Source of the DNA: Hyphococcus sp.
GTDB lineage: Bacteria > Pseudomonadota > Alphaproteobacteria > Caulobacterales > Parvularculaceae
Direction of reading: 5' to 3'
Assembly (NCBI GenBank): GCA_021776375.1
Contig: JAJFGA010000020.1
Coordinates: forward strand, 1-42,325
Length of the DNA: 42,325 bases
Part shown: positions 7,603 through 15,063 of the stretch, piece after piece
Layout: each line of letters starts with the position of its first letter
Position numbering within the stretch: position 1 is the stretch's first letter
Program-made: the position numbers and the translations under genes
Notes under the pieces: model-generated
Seen by the model: only the letters and a program-made list of their open reading frames with translations
Database searches by the model: none
Told to the model about the DNA's origin: nothing

Positions 7603-9054
7603 TCAATTCATATCCAGTTGATGCAAAAGGGTGGGCAGATGGTCAAACAAATAGTTTATATCCGCCGCTTGCGTCTCCTTGCCAAAGCTAAAGCGGATTG
7701 TGCCGTAACTCTTATGGTCTGCGCCGATTGCCGCCAGAACGTGTGATATTTTATCTTCACCGGCGCTGCACGCCGAACCGGCGGAGACCGCTATGCCGAT
7801 CTGGTTGAGGCTTAACAGCAACGAACCGCTATCAACGCCCGGAAACCCTACGCTCAAATTATGTGCAAGGCGGTTTTCCAGCCCGCCGTTAATTACCGCT
7901 CCCGGTACGGTGCTTTTCAGCCTTTCCAAAAACTGTGACTGAAGTTTCAGGAATCTGTCATGTTCCTCATCCATCTCGGTGCAGGCGAGCTCTGCAGCAA
8001 GACCAAGCGCCATTATTCCCAAGACATTTTCCGTGCCCGCTCGCAAACCGGTCTCCTGATGGCCGCCATGGATCTGCGGCGCAATGTCCAAGCTGGGATC
8101 GATGTAAATCGCGGCAATGCCTTTTGGCGCGTAAATCTTGTGCCCGGAAAGGGAAAGAGCCGAAATACCGATTTCTTTTGGGCGAATTGGGATTTTTCCA
8201 AACCCCTGAACGCCATCGACAAAAAATGGAACATTACGGGCTGCACACACTCGCGCAATATCCGCATAGGGATATATCGTTCCAATTTCATTATTGGCGG
8301 CCATCACTGTTACGAGGGCCGTATCGTCACGAATTGCCTCAGAGACCTGGCTTGCATCAAGCGAACCATCGGTCGCAACCGATAGCCACGTCACATCAAA
8401 CCCTTCCGACTCGAGATGCTGCACTGTCTCCAATACGGACGGGTGCTCGACGCTGGAACACACAATATGTCCGGGCGACCCGTTGTTTTCCGGGTTATCC
8501 TTGTATCTTTCCGTGATGCCTTTGATTGCAAGGTTATTCGCTTCAGATCCGCTGCCCACAAAATGGATACAGTCTCGCGGGGCTCCCAAACACGCGGCGA
8601 TTTTTGCTCTAGCGGTGTCAATGATGTCGTATGCGCGGCTTCCAACCTCATACGAGCTTGATGGATTTCCGAAAGATTCCGGATCCTTCAGGAAATCCAC
8701 CATTGCATCAACGACTTCACTACGCAAAGGCGTCGTCGCGTTGTGATCGAAATATACCGCGCGTGGATTATCGATTTTGATCGTCGCCATAGGCTTGCAG
8801 CCTTTGTCGCGACTTTGAATCGGAATACCGACCCAAGTGTAGACCGAGCTGATGCCGGCGGGAAACATCGCCGTTAGCCGATCCTTTGCAACGCCCGTAC
8901 CTTTCTTAATGTTATTGAACAGAGGTCCGACGCTGTTCGCCCGATAATAATTCCACGCGAACTCCAGCACGCGCATATGGTCTTCGGTTAGCGAAGTGTT
9001 TGTTTTCCGCGACATGTAGAAAATGCGGTTTTTCGCAAGTGAATGTAATGGCAT
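7603..9054 (-). CDS. Cysteine desulfurase with N-terminal TusE/DsrC-type sulfur-carrier domain
   Basis: 483 aa in one uninterrupted frame. Residues about 20-87 look like TusE/DsrC: SLTEDHMRVLEFAWNYY, then a P-x-x-N-x-x-K segment, LTAMFPAG, VGIP, and a cysteine at 86 in KGC. This matches the family order S-L-x-x-x-H-W-x-V-x-x-F, L-x-x-L-F-P-x-G, A-G-L-P, terminal Cys. From about residue 99 it is a full NifS/IscS-type PLP enzyme: YFDHNATTPLR, GSGSEANNLAIKG, SSVEHPSV, NNEIGTIYP, the PLP lysine in SGHKIYAPKG, RAGTEN, and the catalytic cysteine in SAGSACSAGEDKISHVL. The desulfurase would take sulfur from cysteine as a persulfide, and Cys86 would be the built-in acceptor. Start at 9054 has GGAG nine bases upstream; Met14 has no ribosome site. 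It sits 24 bases downstream of the DUF169 gene, clearly the same operon. Confidence 0.88.
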   Translation of the reverse strand: MPLHSLAKNRIFYMSRKTNTSLTEDHMRVLEFAWNYYRANSVGPLFNNIKKGTGVAKDRLTAMFPAGISSVYTWVGIPIQSRDKGCKPMATIKIDNPRAVYFDHNATTPLRSEVVDAMVDFLKDPESFGNPSSSYEVGSRAYDIIDTARAKIAACLGAPRDCIHFVGSGSEANNLAIKGITERYKDNPENNGSPGHIVCSSVEHPSVLETVQHLESEGFDVTWLSVATDGSLDASQVSEAIRDDTALVTVMAANNEIGTIYPYADIARVCAARNVPFFVDGVQGFGKIPIRPKEIGISALSLSGHKIYAPKGIAAIYIDPSLDIAPQIHGGHQETGLRAGTENVLGIMALGLAAELACTEMDEEHDRFLKLQSQFLERLKSTVPGAVINGGLENRLAHNLSVGFPGVDSGSLLLSLNQIGIAVSAGSACSAGEDKISHVLAAIGADHKSYGTIRFSFGKETQAADINYLFDHLPTLLHQLDMN

Positions 9055-9078
9055 GATGAGATCTCCGCTACAGAGCGA

Positions 9079-9969
9079 TTAAGCACGCACTGACGCTACA
9101 CCGCCCTTGGCGCCCGGATAGGCCTCGAACGGGAAGCCGCCCATGGAGGCAGTCATACCATCAGAGATTTCCTCAAATTGCGCCCACGGAACGCCAACGC
9201 CCATACGGTCTGCGTCCCACTTAGCGATGAGGCGTGCGCCAAGACATGCCGTAGAAATATTCATCTCGCCTGTAAGGTAGGGTCGAACAATCAAGTCCGA
9301 ATTCACAACCCGTAAACCGCCCATGCTTGCATTCACGCGCCGGCCCGTCTTGAATTGGTATGCCTGAATAATCCGTGTAAGTTCCACCGGTCGCGCAGCC
9401 ATAACGACGACATCTGGCGTGATATCAATGTCATCAAAATCCAGAGAATAGAAAAATACGGCTTGAGTATCCGATGGCTGTATCGCCATCATATCCGACA
9501 TGGCGTTGCGCGCCGCATCGACGCTTTGGAAGCGCCCCGTGTCATTTTCGCCGAATAGCGCCAAATCCGGCCTGTTCGCCGCAGCGCATGCATACACAAC
9601 GCCGTCCGTAAAGTCTTTCGGACTCGGTGGCTTGAAATCCCCACCAAGACCCGACTGCTCCTTCATTATATCTGTATAGACAAGACTGTCGCCCATGGGT
9701 TGGTCTTTGTTCGCGTCGACAAGTCCAAAGCTAATGGCGGCAGCGACACAGCCAATAGTATCTGGAGTAAGCAGGACATTATCGCCGAAACTCGCCTGGC
9801 GTGCGCTTTGGCAACTCGTCAATGTCAAACCGGTCGGTTCGCAATCGAGCACTTCTTGCGGAATTTCTTCGCCAGCTTTGTAAATTTTTATGCATGCAGT
9901 TGGAATTGACAACCCTTCAACATTCATGGCGCCAATTATCTTGTCGTATGTATTTTTTGCCGTTGTCAT
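9079..9969 (-). CDS. DUF169 family protein
   Basis: 296 aa from Met at 9969, chosen because GGGAGAAG lies just before it; the frame has another ATG five codons earlier. The sequence follows DUF169 (COG2043) end to end: TACIKIYKAGEEIP, SCQSAR, IGCVAAAISFGL, GRFQSVDAARNAM, a PDVVVMAARPVELTRIIQAY core, TGRRVNASMGGL, RPYLTGEMNIS, then LGARLIAKWDADRMGVGVPW. Six cysteines are present (26, 43, 53, 74, 128, 242); those at 53, 74 and 242 fall in the family's conserved spots. The family has no established biochemical role that I know of and is best known from anaerobes and archaea. First gene of an operon with the TusE-desulfurase fusion, which points to sulfur handling by its cysteines (inference). 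Confidence 0.85.
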   Translation of the reverse strand: MTTAKNTYDKIIGAMNVEGLSIPTACIKIYKAGEEIPQEVLDCEPTGLTLTSCQSARQASFGDNVLLTPDTIGCVAAAISFGLVDANKDQPMGDSLVYTDIMKEQSGLGGDFKPPSPKDFTDGVVYACAAANRPDLALFGENDTGRFQSVDAARNAMSDMMAIQPSDTQAVFFYSLDFDDIDITPDVVVMAARPVELTRIIQAYQFKTGRRVNASMGGLRVVNSDLIVRPYLTGEMNISTACLGARLIAKWDADRMGVGVPWAQFEEISDGMTASMGGFPFEAYPGAKGGVASVRA

Positions 9970-10013
9970 TTTCGCTTCTCCCATTTTCAGAATTTTAAAC
10001 CCAGAACGGTTGC

Positions 10014-10030
10014 TCCGACTCCCCGTCGGA
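10014..10030 (-). other. Small hairpin in the DUF169 operon leader
   Basis: TCCGAC and GTCGGA form a perfect six-base stem around a five-base loop, about 45 bases upstream of the DUF169 start codon. No U-run follows, so it is not a standard terminator. It could be an operator half-site pair or a leader structure. Evidence is the symmetry alone. Confidence 0.3.
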
Positions 10031-10193
10031 CCTTTTAAGCTTTACGAAACTGCCGCCAGGCAATGTGATCTGGTTTATGCTTTGAACCAGTTTCTTGCGC
10101 CCATTGGTCTTCCTATGGCTCGATCAGCACAGCACGCGAACGAGCACACTGCACAGTTGGCATATTTGAAATTTATCAGTGATTTGCTGATAT

Positions 10194-10220
10194 CGAGGCG
10201 GCGAGAATCTCACCGCCTCG
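10194..10220 (-). terminator. Strong hairpin after the isochorismatase-like gene
   Basis: A 27-base near-perfect inverted repeat (cgaggcgg ... ccgcctcg, up to 13 pairs with one G-T) starts about ten bases past the stop at 10230. Position and strength fit a transcription terminator for that gene, but the run of U expected for intrinsic termination is poor. It separates the gene from the DUF169 operon. Confidence 0.5.
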
Positions 10221-10229
10221 TCGCCTCGC

Positions 10230-11009
10230 CTACATCGTCGAAATCTTTTCAACGGCCTCTTCCGTTGTGAAAAGGTCATTGGCTATATAGCGGAAATTAA
10301 TAAGCGCGGCGAGATAACCGTCACCCTCCGGCAGGCGAGCTGCGGCCGTTGCATCGCGCACAACAGCCACTTCGTACCCTTGTTCCAATAGTTCGTGGAG
10401 GTGAGCCTGGACGCACAAATTTGCCGACATGCCAGCAAGGATAACCTTATCAATACCAGCTTTGCGCAGTTGTAGCGAAAGGTCGTTGGCTTCAGGCCCG
10501 TACACTTTATGCGGCGAGGTTATCACTGTCTCGCCATCTTCGATGAGAGCCTTATATTGAGGCATAAAGTCCGCGCCAGAACCTTCAAATCCATCTAAAG
10601 ACAGAGGGCTTGGGCGATCGAACATGCCAATCGCATGCATAAGCTTTTCCAACGGGCCGCCAAATTTCCAGCCGTGATCGGATGGGTAGTAATAATGTGG
10701 CGATATAAACACCGGCATTCCGGCTTCTTTCGCTGCTTTCAGCAATGCCTCAATATTGTCCACCGTGCCGTTTTCGGTGACGCTGGCGCCGACCACACCC
10801 CATGTAACGCCGTCTTCGCTCAGAAAGTCGATCTGCGGATCGGTGATAACGAGAGCAGTGTCCCCAGCCGTTACGATCATTTCTGTTTGAGGCAGCGCCG
10901 GCTCGGCGGGGTCTGCATACGGATTGTCTTGTGCGCAAGCCACCGAACTCATGGCGGCAGTTGCAACAACGATTGCCGAAGATAATTTCATCTTCATTGT
11001 CCGGATCAT
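10230..11009 (-). CDS. Exported isochorismatase-family cysteine hydrolase
   Basis: 259 aa from ATG 11009, which has GGAGGG five bases upstream; an ATG four codons earlier has no such site. Residues 1-26 form a signal peptide (likely cut after ACA before QDN), so it should act in the periplasm, which is unusual for this mostly cytosolic family. The catalytic triad is visible: Asp57 in VITDPQIDF, Lys168 in SPHKVYG, Cys199 in GMSANLCVQ. A cis-peptide-like loop (VILAGM) precedes the cysteine. The family hydrolyses isochorismate, nicotinamide and other amides or N-carbamoyl groups; the substrate is not deducible. It lies between the tRNA-Leu and the DUF169 operon, inside the island. Confidence 0.87.
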   Translation of the reverse strand: MIRTMKMKLSSAIVVATAAMSSVACAQDNPYADPAEPALPQTEMIVTAGDTALVITDPQIDFLSEDGVTWGVVGASVTENGTVDNIEALLKAAKEAGMPVFISPHYYYPSDHGWKFGGPLEKLMHAIGMFDRPSPLSLDGFEGSGADFMPQYKALIEDGETVITSPHKVYGPEANDLSLQLRKAGIDKVILAGMSANLCVQAHLHELLEQGYEVAVVRDATAAARLPEGDGYLAALINFRYIANDLFTTEEAVEKISTM

Positions 11010-11237
11010 TTGTCCCTCCATTTTGTATAATTTTTGGAAGAAGTCCCCCCGACTTCCTGCAACTAACTTAAATTAGTGTTGGCGACGGTCTACAAAATTC
11101 ACAATGACGCCCATAGTAATGGCTTCACGTTCTTGTGATGATGCGGCGCCGCATTTGGAAACTCCGAATCAAGCAGATCTGGCCTTCCGCATACGCCAGA
11201 AGAAGACTACGAGCTGTCGGATATCACCGTCAGTCAT

Positions 11238-11324
11238 TGGTGCGGACGGGGGGACTCGAACCCCCACGAGGTTACCCTCGACAGATTTTAAGTCTGTTGC
11301 GTCTACCGGTTCCGCCACGTCCGC
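11238..11324 (-). tRNA. tRNA-Leu (anticodon UAA)
   Basis: The minus strand gives an 87-base class II tRNA with the CCA end encoded. The acceptor stem GCGGACG pairs with CGTCCGC. The D-arm contains GGTAGACGC, the anticodon arm reads CAGACTTAAAATCTG with TAA as anticodon, a long variable arm (TCGAGGGTAACCTCG) follows, and the T-arm is GGGGGTTCGAGTCCCCC. A copy of its 3' half lies at 7397-7446. Long tRNA-Leu genes are frequent island targets. Confidence 0.97.
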
Positions 11325-11397
11325 TTGTTTAGGCCGGTTCGGCGGTGTCTATCACCCATCGCGGAGAAGGCAAAGCAGCAATATTCCAGTCGACAGA

Positions 11398-12774
11398 TCA
11401 GCACTCCACCACATTGACCGCGAGCCCGCCCTCGCTGGTTTCTTTATATTTCCGCGACATGTCGAGGCCGGTCTGGCGCATGGTTTCGATCACCTGATCG
11501 AGGGAGACTTTGGGATCGTCGGCGGCGCGGACCGCCAGGCGCGCGGCGTTGACGGCCTTGACCGCACCGATGGCGTTGCGCTCGATGCAGGGGATCTGCA
11601 CCAGCCCGCCAACCGGGTCGCAGGTGAGCCCGAGATTGTGCTCCATGCCGATTTCAGCCGCGCGCTCAACCTGTCCGGGCGCCCCGCCCCAGACAGCGGC
11701 GAGCCCGCCCGCCGCCATTGAACAGGCGACGCCGACCTCCCCCTGACACCCCATCTCAGCGCCGGAGATTGATGCGCGTTGCTTGTAAAGCATGCCGATC
11801 CCGGCCGCCGTCAACAGGAAAATTCTGATATGGCCGATATTGATATCGTCTTCAGCGCAATAATATTTGAGTACGGAGGGAATAATTCCCGCCGCGCCAT
11901 TGGTCGGCGCAGTGACGACGCGCCCGCCGGAAGCATTTTCCTCGTTCACCGCCATTGCGTAGACGTTAAGCCAGTCGAAAATCTGTTCGCGCTCATTAGC
12001 ATGCGGCGCTTCGTGTAGCTTTGCCCAAAGCTGTGGCGCCCGGCGCTTGACGTTAAGGCCGCCCGGCAACAGTCCTTCGGTTTTAAGCCCGCGATCGATG
12101 CAAGCCTGCATCGCGAACCATATCTGATCAAGCCTGTGCTCGGTCTCATAACGCGGCCGGAAATCATCTTCATTTTCCAAAATGAGTTCATGGATGTGAA
12201 GATTTTTTGCCGCGCAAAGGCCGAGCAAACCCTCAGCAGAGGCGAAGGCGTGCGGGCCGCGTTGCGGAAGCGCGATGCGGTCGTCTTCCGATGGGATGGT
12301 CAGCTGTTTCTCGCTGGCTATAAACCCGCCGCCCACAGAATAATAGGTTCGCGCAAAAGTCTCTGCGCCAGCAGCATTGTAAAGATGCAGGCGCATTTCA
12401 TTGGGGTGGATAGTCGGCAGGATATCACCGCGCAGGTCGATGTCTTTTGCCGGATCGAAAGCGATTTCCCCGCCGCCGTGAAGCCTAAGCCTGCCCTCCT
12501 CCCGCGCCATATCCACCGCTTCTTGCGCCGCATCGGGGTTGGTCTTGTCGGGCTCGAACCCCATCAGACCAAGCATCGCCGCCTTGTCGGTCCCGTGACC
12601 AATACCCGTGAGCGCCAGCGAGCCATGCAGGTCGACTTTAACCCGGACGGCGTGCGTCATAACGCCGGCGCTGGCGGCCTCTTCCAAAAAGCGGACGCCG
12701 ATGCGCATCGGCCCCACCGTATGCGACGATGACGGGCCGATCCCGATTTTGAATATATCAAAAACACTCAGCAC
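11398..12774 (-). CDS. sdaA: L-serine ammonia-lyase (serine deaminase), single-chain
   Basis: 458 aa from GTG 12774, which puts [21 protein letters not shown] at the N-terminus as in the family and has GGAG seven bases upstream. The enzyme deaminates L-serine to pyruvate and ammonia with a [4Fe-4S] cluster. Cluster-region cysteines are present in [18 protein letters not shown] and in [18 protein letters not shown]. The beta domain (residues 1-150) and the alpha domain are fused in one chain, as in SdaA/SdaB of Proteobacteria. The preceding cytochrome-like gene is on the same strand 35 bases upstream, so read-through is possible though unrelated in function. Confidence 0.95.
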   Translation of the reverse strand: MLSVFDIFKIGIGPSSSHTVGPMRIGVRFLEEAASAGVMTHAVRVKVDLHGSLALTGIGHGTDKAAMLGLMGFEPDKTNPDAAQEAVDMAREEGRLRLHGGGEIAFDPAKDIDLRGDILPTIHPNEMRLHLYNAAGAETFARTYYSVGGGFIASEKQLTIPSEDDRIALPQRGPHAFASAEGLLGLCAAKNLHIHELILENEDDFRPRYETEHRLDQIWFAMQACIDRGLKTEGLLPGGLNVKRRAPQLWAKLHEAPHANEREQIFDWLNVYAMAVNEENASGGRVVTAPTNGAAGIIPSVLKYYCAEDDINIGHIRIFLLTAAGIGMLYKQRASISGAEMGCQGEVGVACSMAAGGLAAVWGGAPGQVERAAEIGMEHNLGLTCDPVGGLVQIPCIERNAIGAVKAVNAARLAVRAADDPKVSLDQVIETMRQTGLDMSRKYKETSEGGLAVNVVEC

Positions 12775-12809
12775 ACAGACGCTCCATTCAGGCCGCCGCG
12801 CCCGCAAGG

Positions 12810-13838
12810 TTACGGGTCTGGGTTGCGGCCGGCTGCGCGCAAAGCCGCGCGCAGCGTCTCTACATCATAGAGGGATTGGCGTCGATGCTGTTCGAGGTCG
12901 GCGGCGACAGTTTTTGCGCCGGCAATCGCCGCTGCGAGACCGGCGCGCGTGTCATCACCATCGCTTAGCTCAGCGCGTATGGCGGCGATATTTCTGCTCA
13001 GCCGCTCCAACGCCCGGCGTTGATCTTTTAGCTCCGGGCCGGCAAATCGCTCATGCACCCGGCCCAACCGCCCTTGTGCGCTCAACAACAAAAAGTCCGC
13101 GGTCGCTGCGTCGTCGCGCGCAAGCGCTTCTCCGGCCAGTTCCATGGCGCGCCGCGCCTGGCGCATATCGTCGGCGATGGCCCTGGTTGTCGTCGCCGCT
13201 GTGCAGCCCGTATCATCGAGGTGAGTGATGTAGGCGGAAAGCCCATCGACGACCGCAGGCGGCGGCGGGGCGCCCTGAAATTCATCGGTCACGGCGCTCT
13301 CAATAAAGTCATGCAGGCTTGGCGCCGGCGCTTGCGTGCCGAAAGCAGTTTTGCCGGCAATCCCGACCAGGCTCGGGATCGGCACAGGATTAAAGACGCC
13401 GTCCTCGCGAATTTTGCTGAACAGCGCCGAGGTCACATCGGCTGTCCCGGCCTCGCCGCTGAGGCCTTTGAGAAAAAAGTTCGGGTTGTCGCGCCCGCCA
13501 CTGTGACAGCTTTCGCAGGACAAGCCGCCGCGCGCCGCAAGGCCGCCAAACAGCATCGGGCTTTGAAACGCCACCCGGCCGATATCAACCAGATATTGCG
13601 TGTCGATGTTTTCAGCCGGACGGATGCATTCACGCCGGTCGTTACTCAACATCGCAAAAACATCCGCAGACGGATCAAGCCAGGCGAGTTCGCGAAGGCT
13701 TAACACCGCCTGCTCGCCAAAAGAACGCGACGCATTCGCGAAGGCGTCCACCGGCTCCGTTTCCGCACGTTCCTTTGGCGAACAGGCGGCAAGCGCAATC
13801 AATGCTGCAACCGTCGCCCTCTTTATTGTGAGCGCCAT
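12810..13838 (-). CDS. Mono-heme cytochrome c lipoprotein
   Basis: 342 aa. A lipobox (LAAC, residues 16-19) predicts a lipid-anchored periplasmic protein. A single haem c motif CESCH lies at 108-112, preceded by GRVAFQSPMLFGGLAARGGL and followed by SGGRDNPNFF, a layout recalling the N-terminal haem domain of di-haem cytochrome c peroxidases (MauG/CcpA group). The second haem motif of that family is absent. The last ~130 residues are alpha-helical and alanine/arginine rich. The start ATG shares a base with the stop of the upstream TPR gene (TAATG), implying coupling. Probably an electron-transfer or sensor partner of that TPR protein. Confidence 0.82.
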   Translation of the reverse strand: MALTIKRATVAALIALAACSPKERAETEPVDAFANASRSFGEQAVLSLRELAWLDPSADVFAMLSNDRRECIRPAENIDTQYLVDIGRVAFQSPMLFGGLAARGGLSCESCHSGGRDNPNFFLKGLSGEAGTADVTSALFSKIREDGVFNPVPIPSLVGIAGKTAFGTQAPAPSLHDFIESAVTDEFQGAPPPPAVVDGLSAYITHLDDTGCTAATTTRAIADDMRQARRAMELAGEALARDDAATADFLLLSAQGRLGRVHERFAGPELKDQRRALERLSRNIAAIRAELSDGDDTRAGLAAAIAGAKTVAADLEQHRRQSLYDVETLRAALRAAGRNPDP

Positions 13839-14833
13839 TAGCGCCCGGCGCGACGGATGGATGTTTTCACCTCGATCAATCGCGCCAGGTCTTCATATTG
13901 CGCACAGCCAAAAGCGCAAAGCTGGTCGAGTTTAGCGAGCTGACGGCGGGCTTTTTTAATCTCGCCAAGCTCCAGATAAAGCTCGCCAAGATATTCCGTG
14001 GCGCCGAGATGGTCCGGGTCCAATTCCAGCGCAGCTGTATAATAGTCTTGCGCCTGGTCAAATTTTCCCATCCTGCGATGCGCAAAGCCGAGATAATTTA
14101 AAATATCCGGATGCGGACCGATAATCTCCTGCGCCTGGTATAGCTTGCTCACGGCTTCAGCAAAACGTTGCTGATTGATGAGCTTGACTGCGTCGCCATA
14201 GCGATCCGCGCCAACCGCGCGCGGCGCCAAGGCCAGCACGGCAATTTGTAGCGCGCCATCCGGACCAAGGCTGATTTCCTCGCCATCGCCGGCGCCAAGC
14301 GCGGCCTCGACTTTGGCAACCGCAACACCGATGCGTTTGATGTAGTCCTCATTGCAAGTCTCATCGGTGCAATTTTCACTAAGCGCGCGGATGGCGGCCA
14401 ATTGCTCTTGCGCGTCATCGATTTTCTCCAGCGTGACGAAGACCAGCGCAAGCTGCTCACGCGCTTCGATAAAATCCGGGCGGCCTTTGATTGCACGCTC
14501 AAAGTAGCGCACCGATGCTTTGTGTTTGCCGCGACCAATTTTGGCAAGGCCCATATAATAGTTTGCTTCGGTGTGTTTACGAGAAATGCTTAAGACTTCG
14601 CCAAACTTTTTCTCCGCGGTTTTATAATCACCCGCGCTGAGCGCGGCGACGCCATCGCGATAGGACTGCTCGGGATCAACCTGCGGTCGCGATTGTTGCG
14701 AGGGCAGGCTGGAGCCGCCGCTCCCTGCCGCATGTACAATCCCGGTCAGACCAAGACCTGCCAACAATGCAACCGCCAGCGCGATCGCAGATAAGATATT
14801 GATGCGCGGCGCGGCGCGGTATTTGGTGCTCAT
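13838..14833 (-). CDS. Exported tetratricopeptide-repeat protein
   Basis: 331 aa from ATG 14833, selected because AGGGAGAG lies upstream; the open frame extends 32 codons further but has no site. A signal peptide ends near VHA before AGS. Two groups of TPRs are separated by a linker: residues about 60-160 (GDYKTAEKKFGEVL, GKHKASVRYFERAI) and 215-310 (QRFAEAVSKLYQAQ, GKFDQAQDYYTAALELDPDH, GEIKKARRQL). A C-x3-C pair (CAFGC) follows the last repeat, and another pair sits in the linker (NCTDETCN). It is likely a periplasmic scaffold. It overlaps the cytochrome gene downstream and is divergent from a gene with an FNR-type site. Confidence 0.85.
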   Translation of the reverse strand: MSTKYRAAPRINILSAIALAVALLAGLGLTGIVHAAGSGGSSLPSQQSRPQVDPEQSYRDGVAALSAGDYKTAEKKFGEVLSISRKHTEANYYMGLAKIGRGKHKASVRYFERAIKGRPDFIEAREQLALVFVTLEKIDDAQEQLAAIRALSENCTDETCNEDYIKRIGVAVAKVEAALGAGDGEEISLGPDGALQIAVLALAPRAVGADRYGDAVKLINQQRFAEAVSKLYQAQEIIGPHPDILNYLGFAHRRMGKFDQAQDYYTAALELDPDHLGATEYLGELYLELGEIKKARRQLAKLDQLCAFGCAQYEDLARLIEVKTSIRRAGR

Positions 14834-14996
14834 CTTATCTCTCCCTGCGGCGCAGATTTCGCCGGTCGCTCCCAATCGTACCCCATATTGCCTCAAAACG
14901 CGTCCCAGCGCACCCTCTGAGGCCTTCACAAATAGCGGCGCGGCCCATTCGCCTCACCTTGAGTTCGCGCCCTGCTCGGCACTTAAACGCCGTGAA

Positions 14997-15010
14997 TTGA
15001 TCCGCATCAA
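14997..15010 (+). promoter_or_regulatory. FNR/FixK-type operator, perfect consensus
   Basis: TTGATCCGCATCAA matches TTGAT-N4-ATCAA exactly. Its centre is 41.5 bases before 15045, the start point expected from the TAGATA at 15033-15038. That is the class II activator position. It faces the lipoprotein gene starting at 15064. Confidence 0.72.
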
Positions 15011-15032
15011 GGCGGCCTTTTCCATATCCTCT

Positions 15033-15038
15033 TAGATA
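15033..15038 (+). promoter_or_regulatory. Predicted -10 element
   Basis: TAGATA lies 22 bases after the FNR-type box, with the ribosome site GGAGA at 15054-15058 and the start codon at 15064. No good -35 hexamer is visible, as expected for an activator-dependent promoter. Confidence 0.5.
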
Positions 15039-15063
15039 TCGCCGTTCAGCTTTGGAGATAGAC

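Larger units (their letters stand above)
7397..11240. mobile_element. Small decayed genomic island in tRNA-Leu(UAA)
   Basis: The island is bounded on the right by the 3' end of an intact tRNA-Leu gene and on the left by a partial direct repeat of that gene's 3' half, as left by site-specific integration. It holds three minus-strand genes (isochorismatase-like hydrolase, DUF169 protein, TusE-cysteine desulfurase fusion). No integrase, excisionase or IS remains, so it would be an immobile remnant. By eye, its non-coding parts and genes are more A+T-rich than the flanks. The Hcp/ABC scar touching its left end may be part of an older, larger insertion. Limits are inferred from the repeats only. 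Confidence 0.68.

Noticed and set aside
9890..10270. Plus-strand frame of 126 codons opposite the DUF169 start and the intergenic gap
   Set aside because: Overlaps two clear minus-strand genes and has no family features; the gap instead holds hairpins.
11135..11237. Arg-rich frame (R-R-R-I-W-K ... K-Q-I-W) recalling the end of group II intron maturases next to the tRNA
   Set aside because: Only a few residues agree and the frame runs into the tRNA antisense; too weak to call a remnant.
11238..11330. Open frame with the peptide GGTRTPTRLPSTDFKSVAST
   Set aside because: This is the familiar antisense translation of a tRNA-Leu gene, not a protein.
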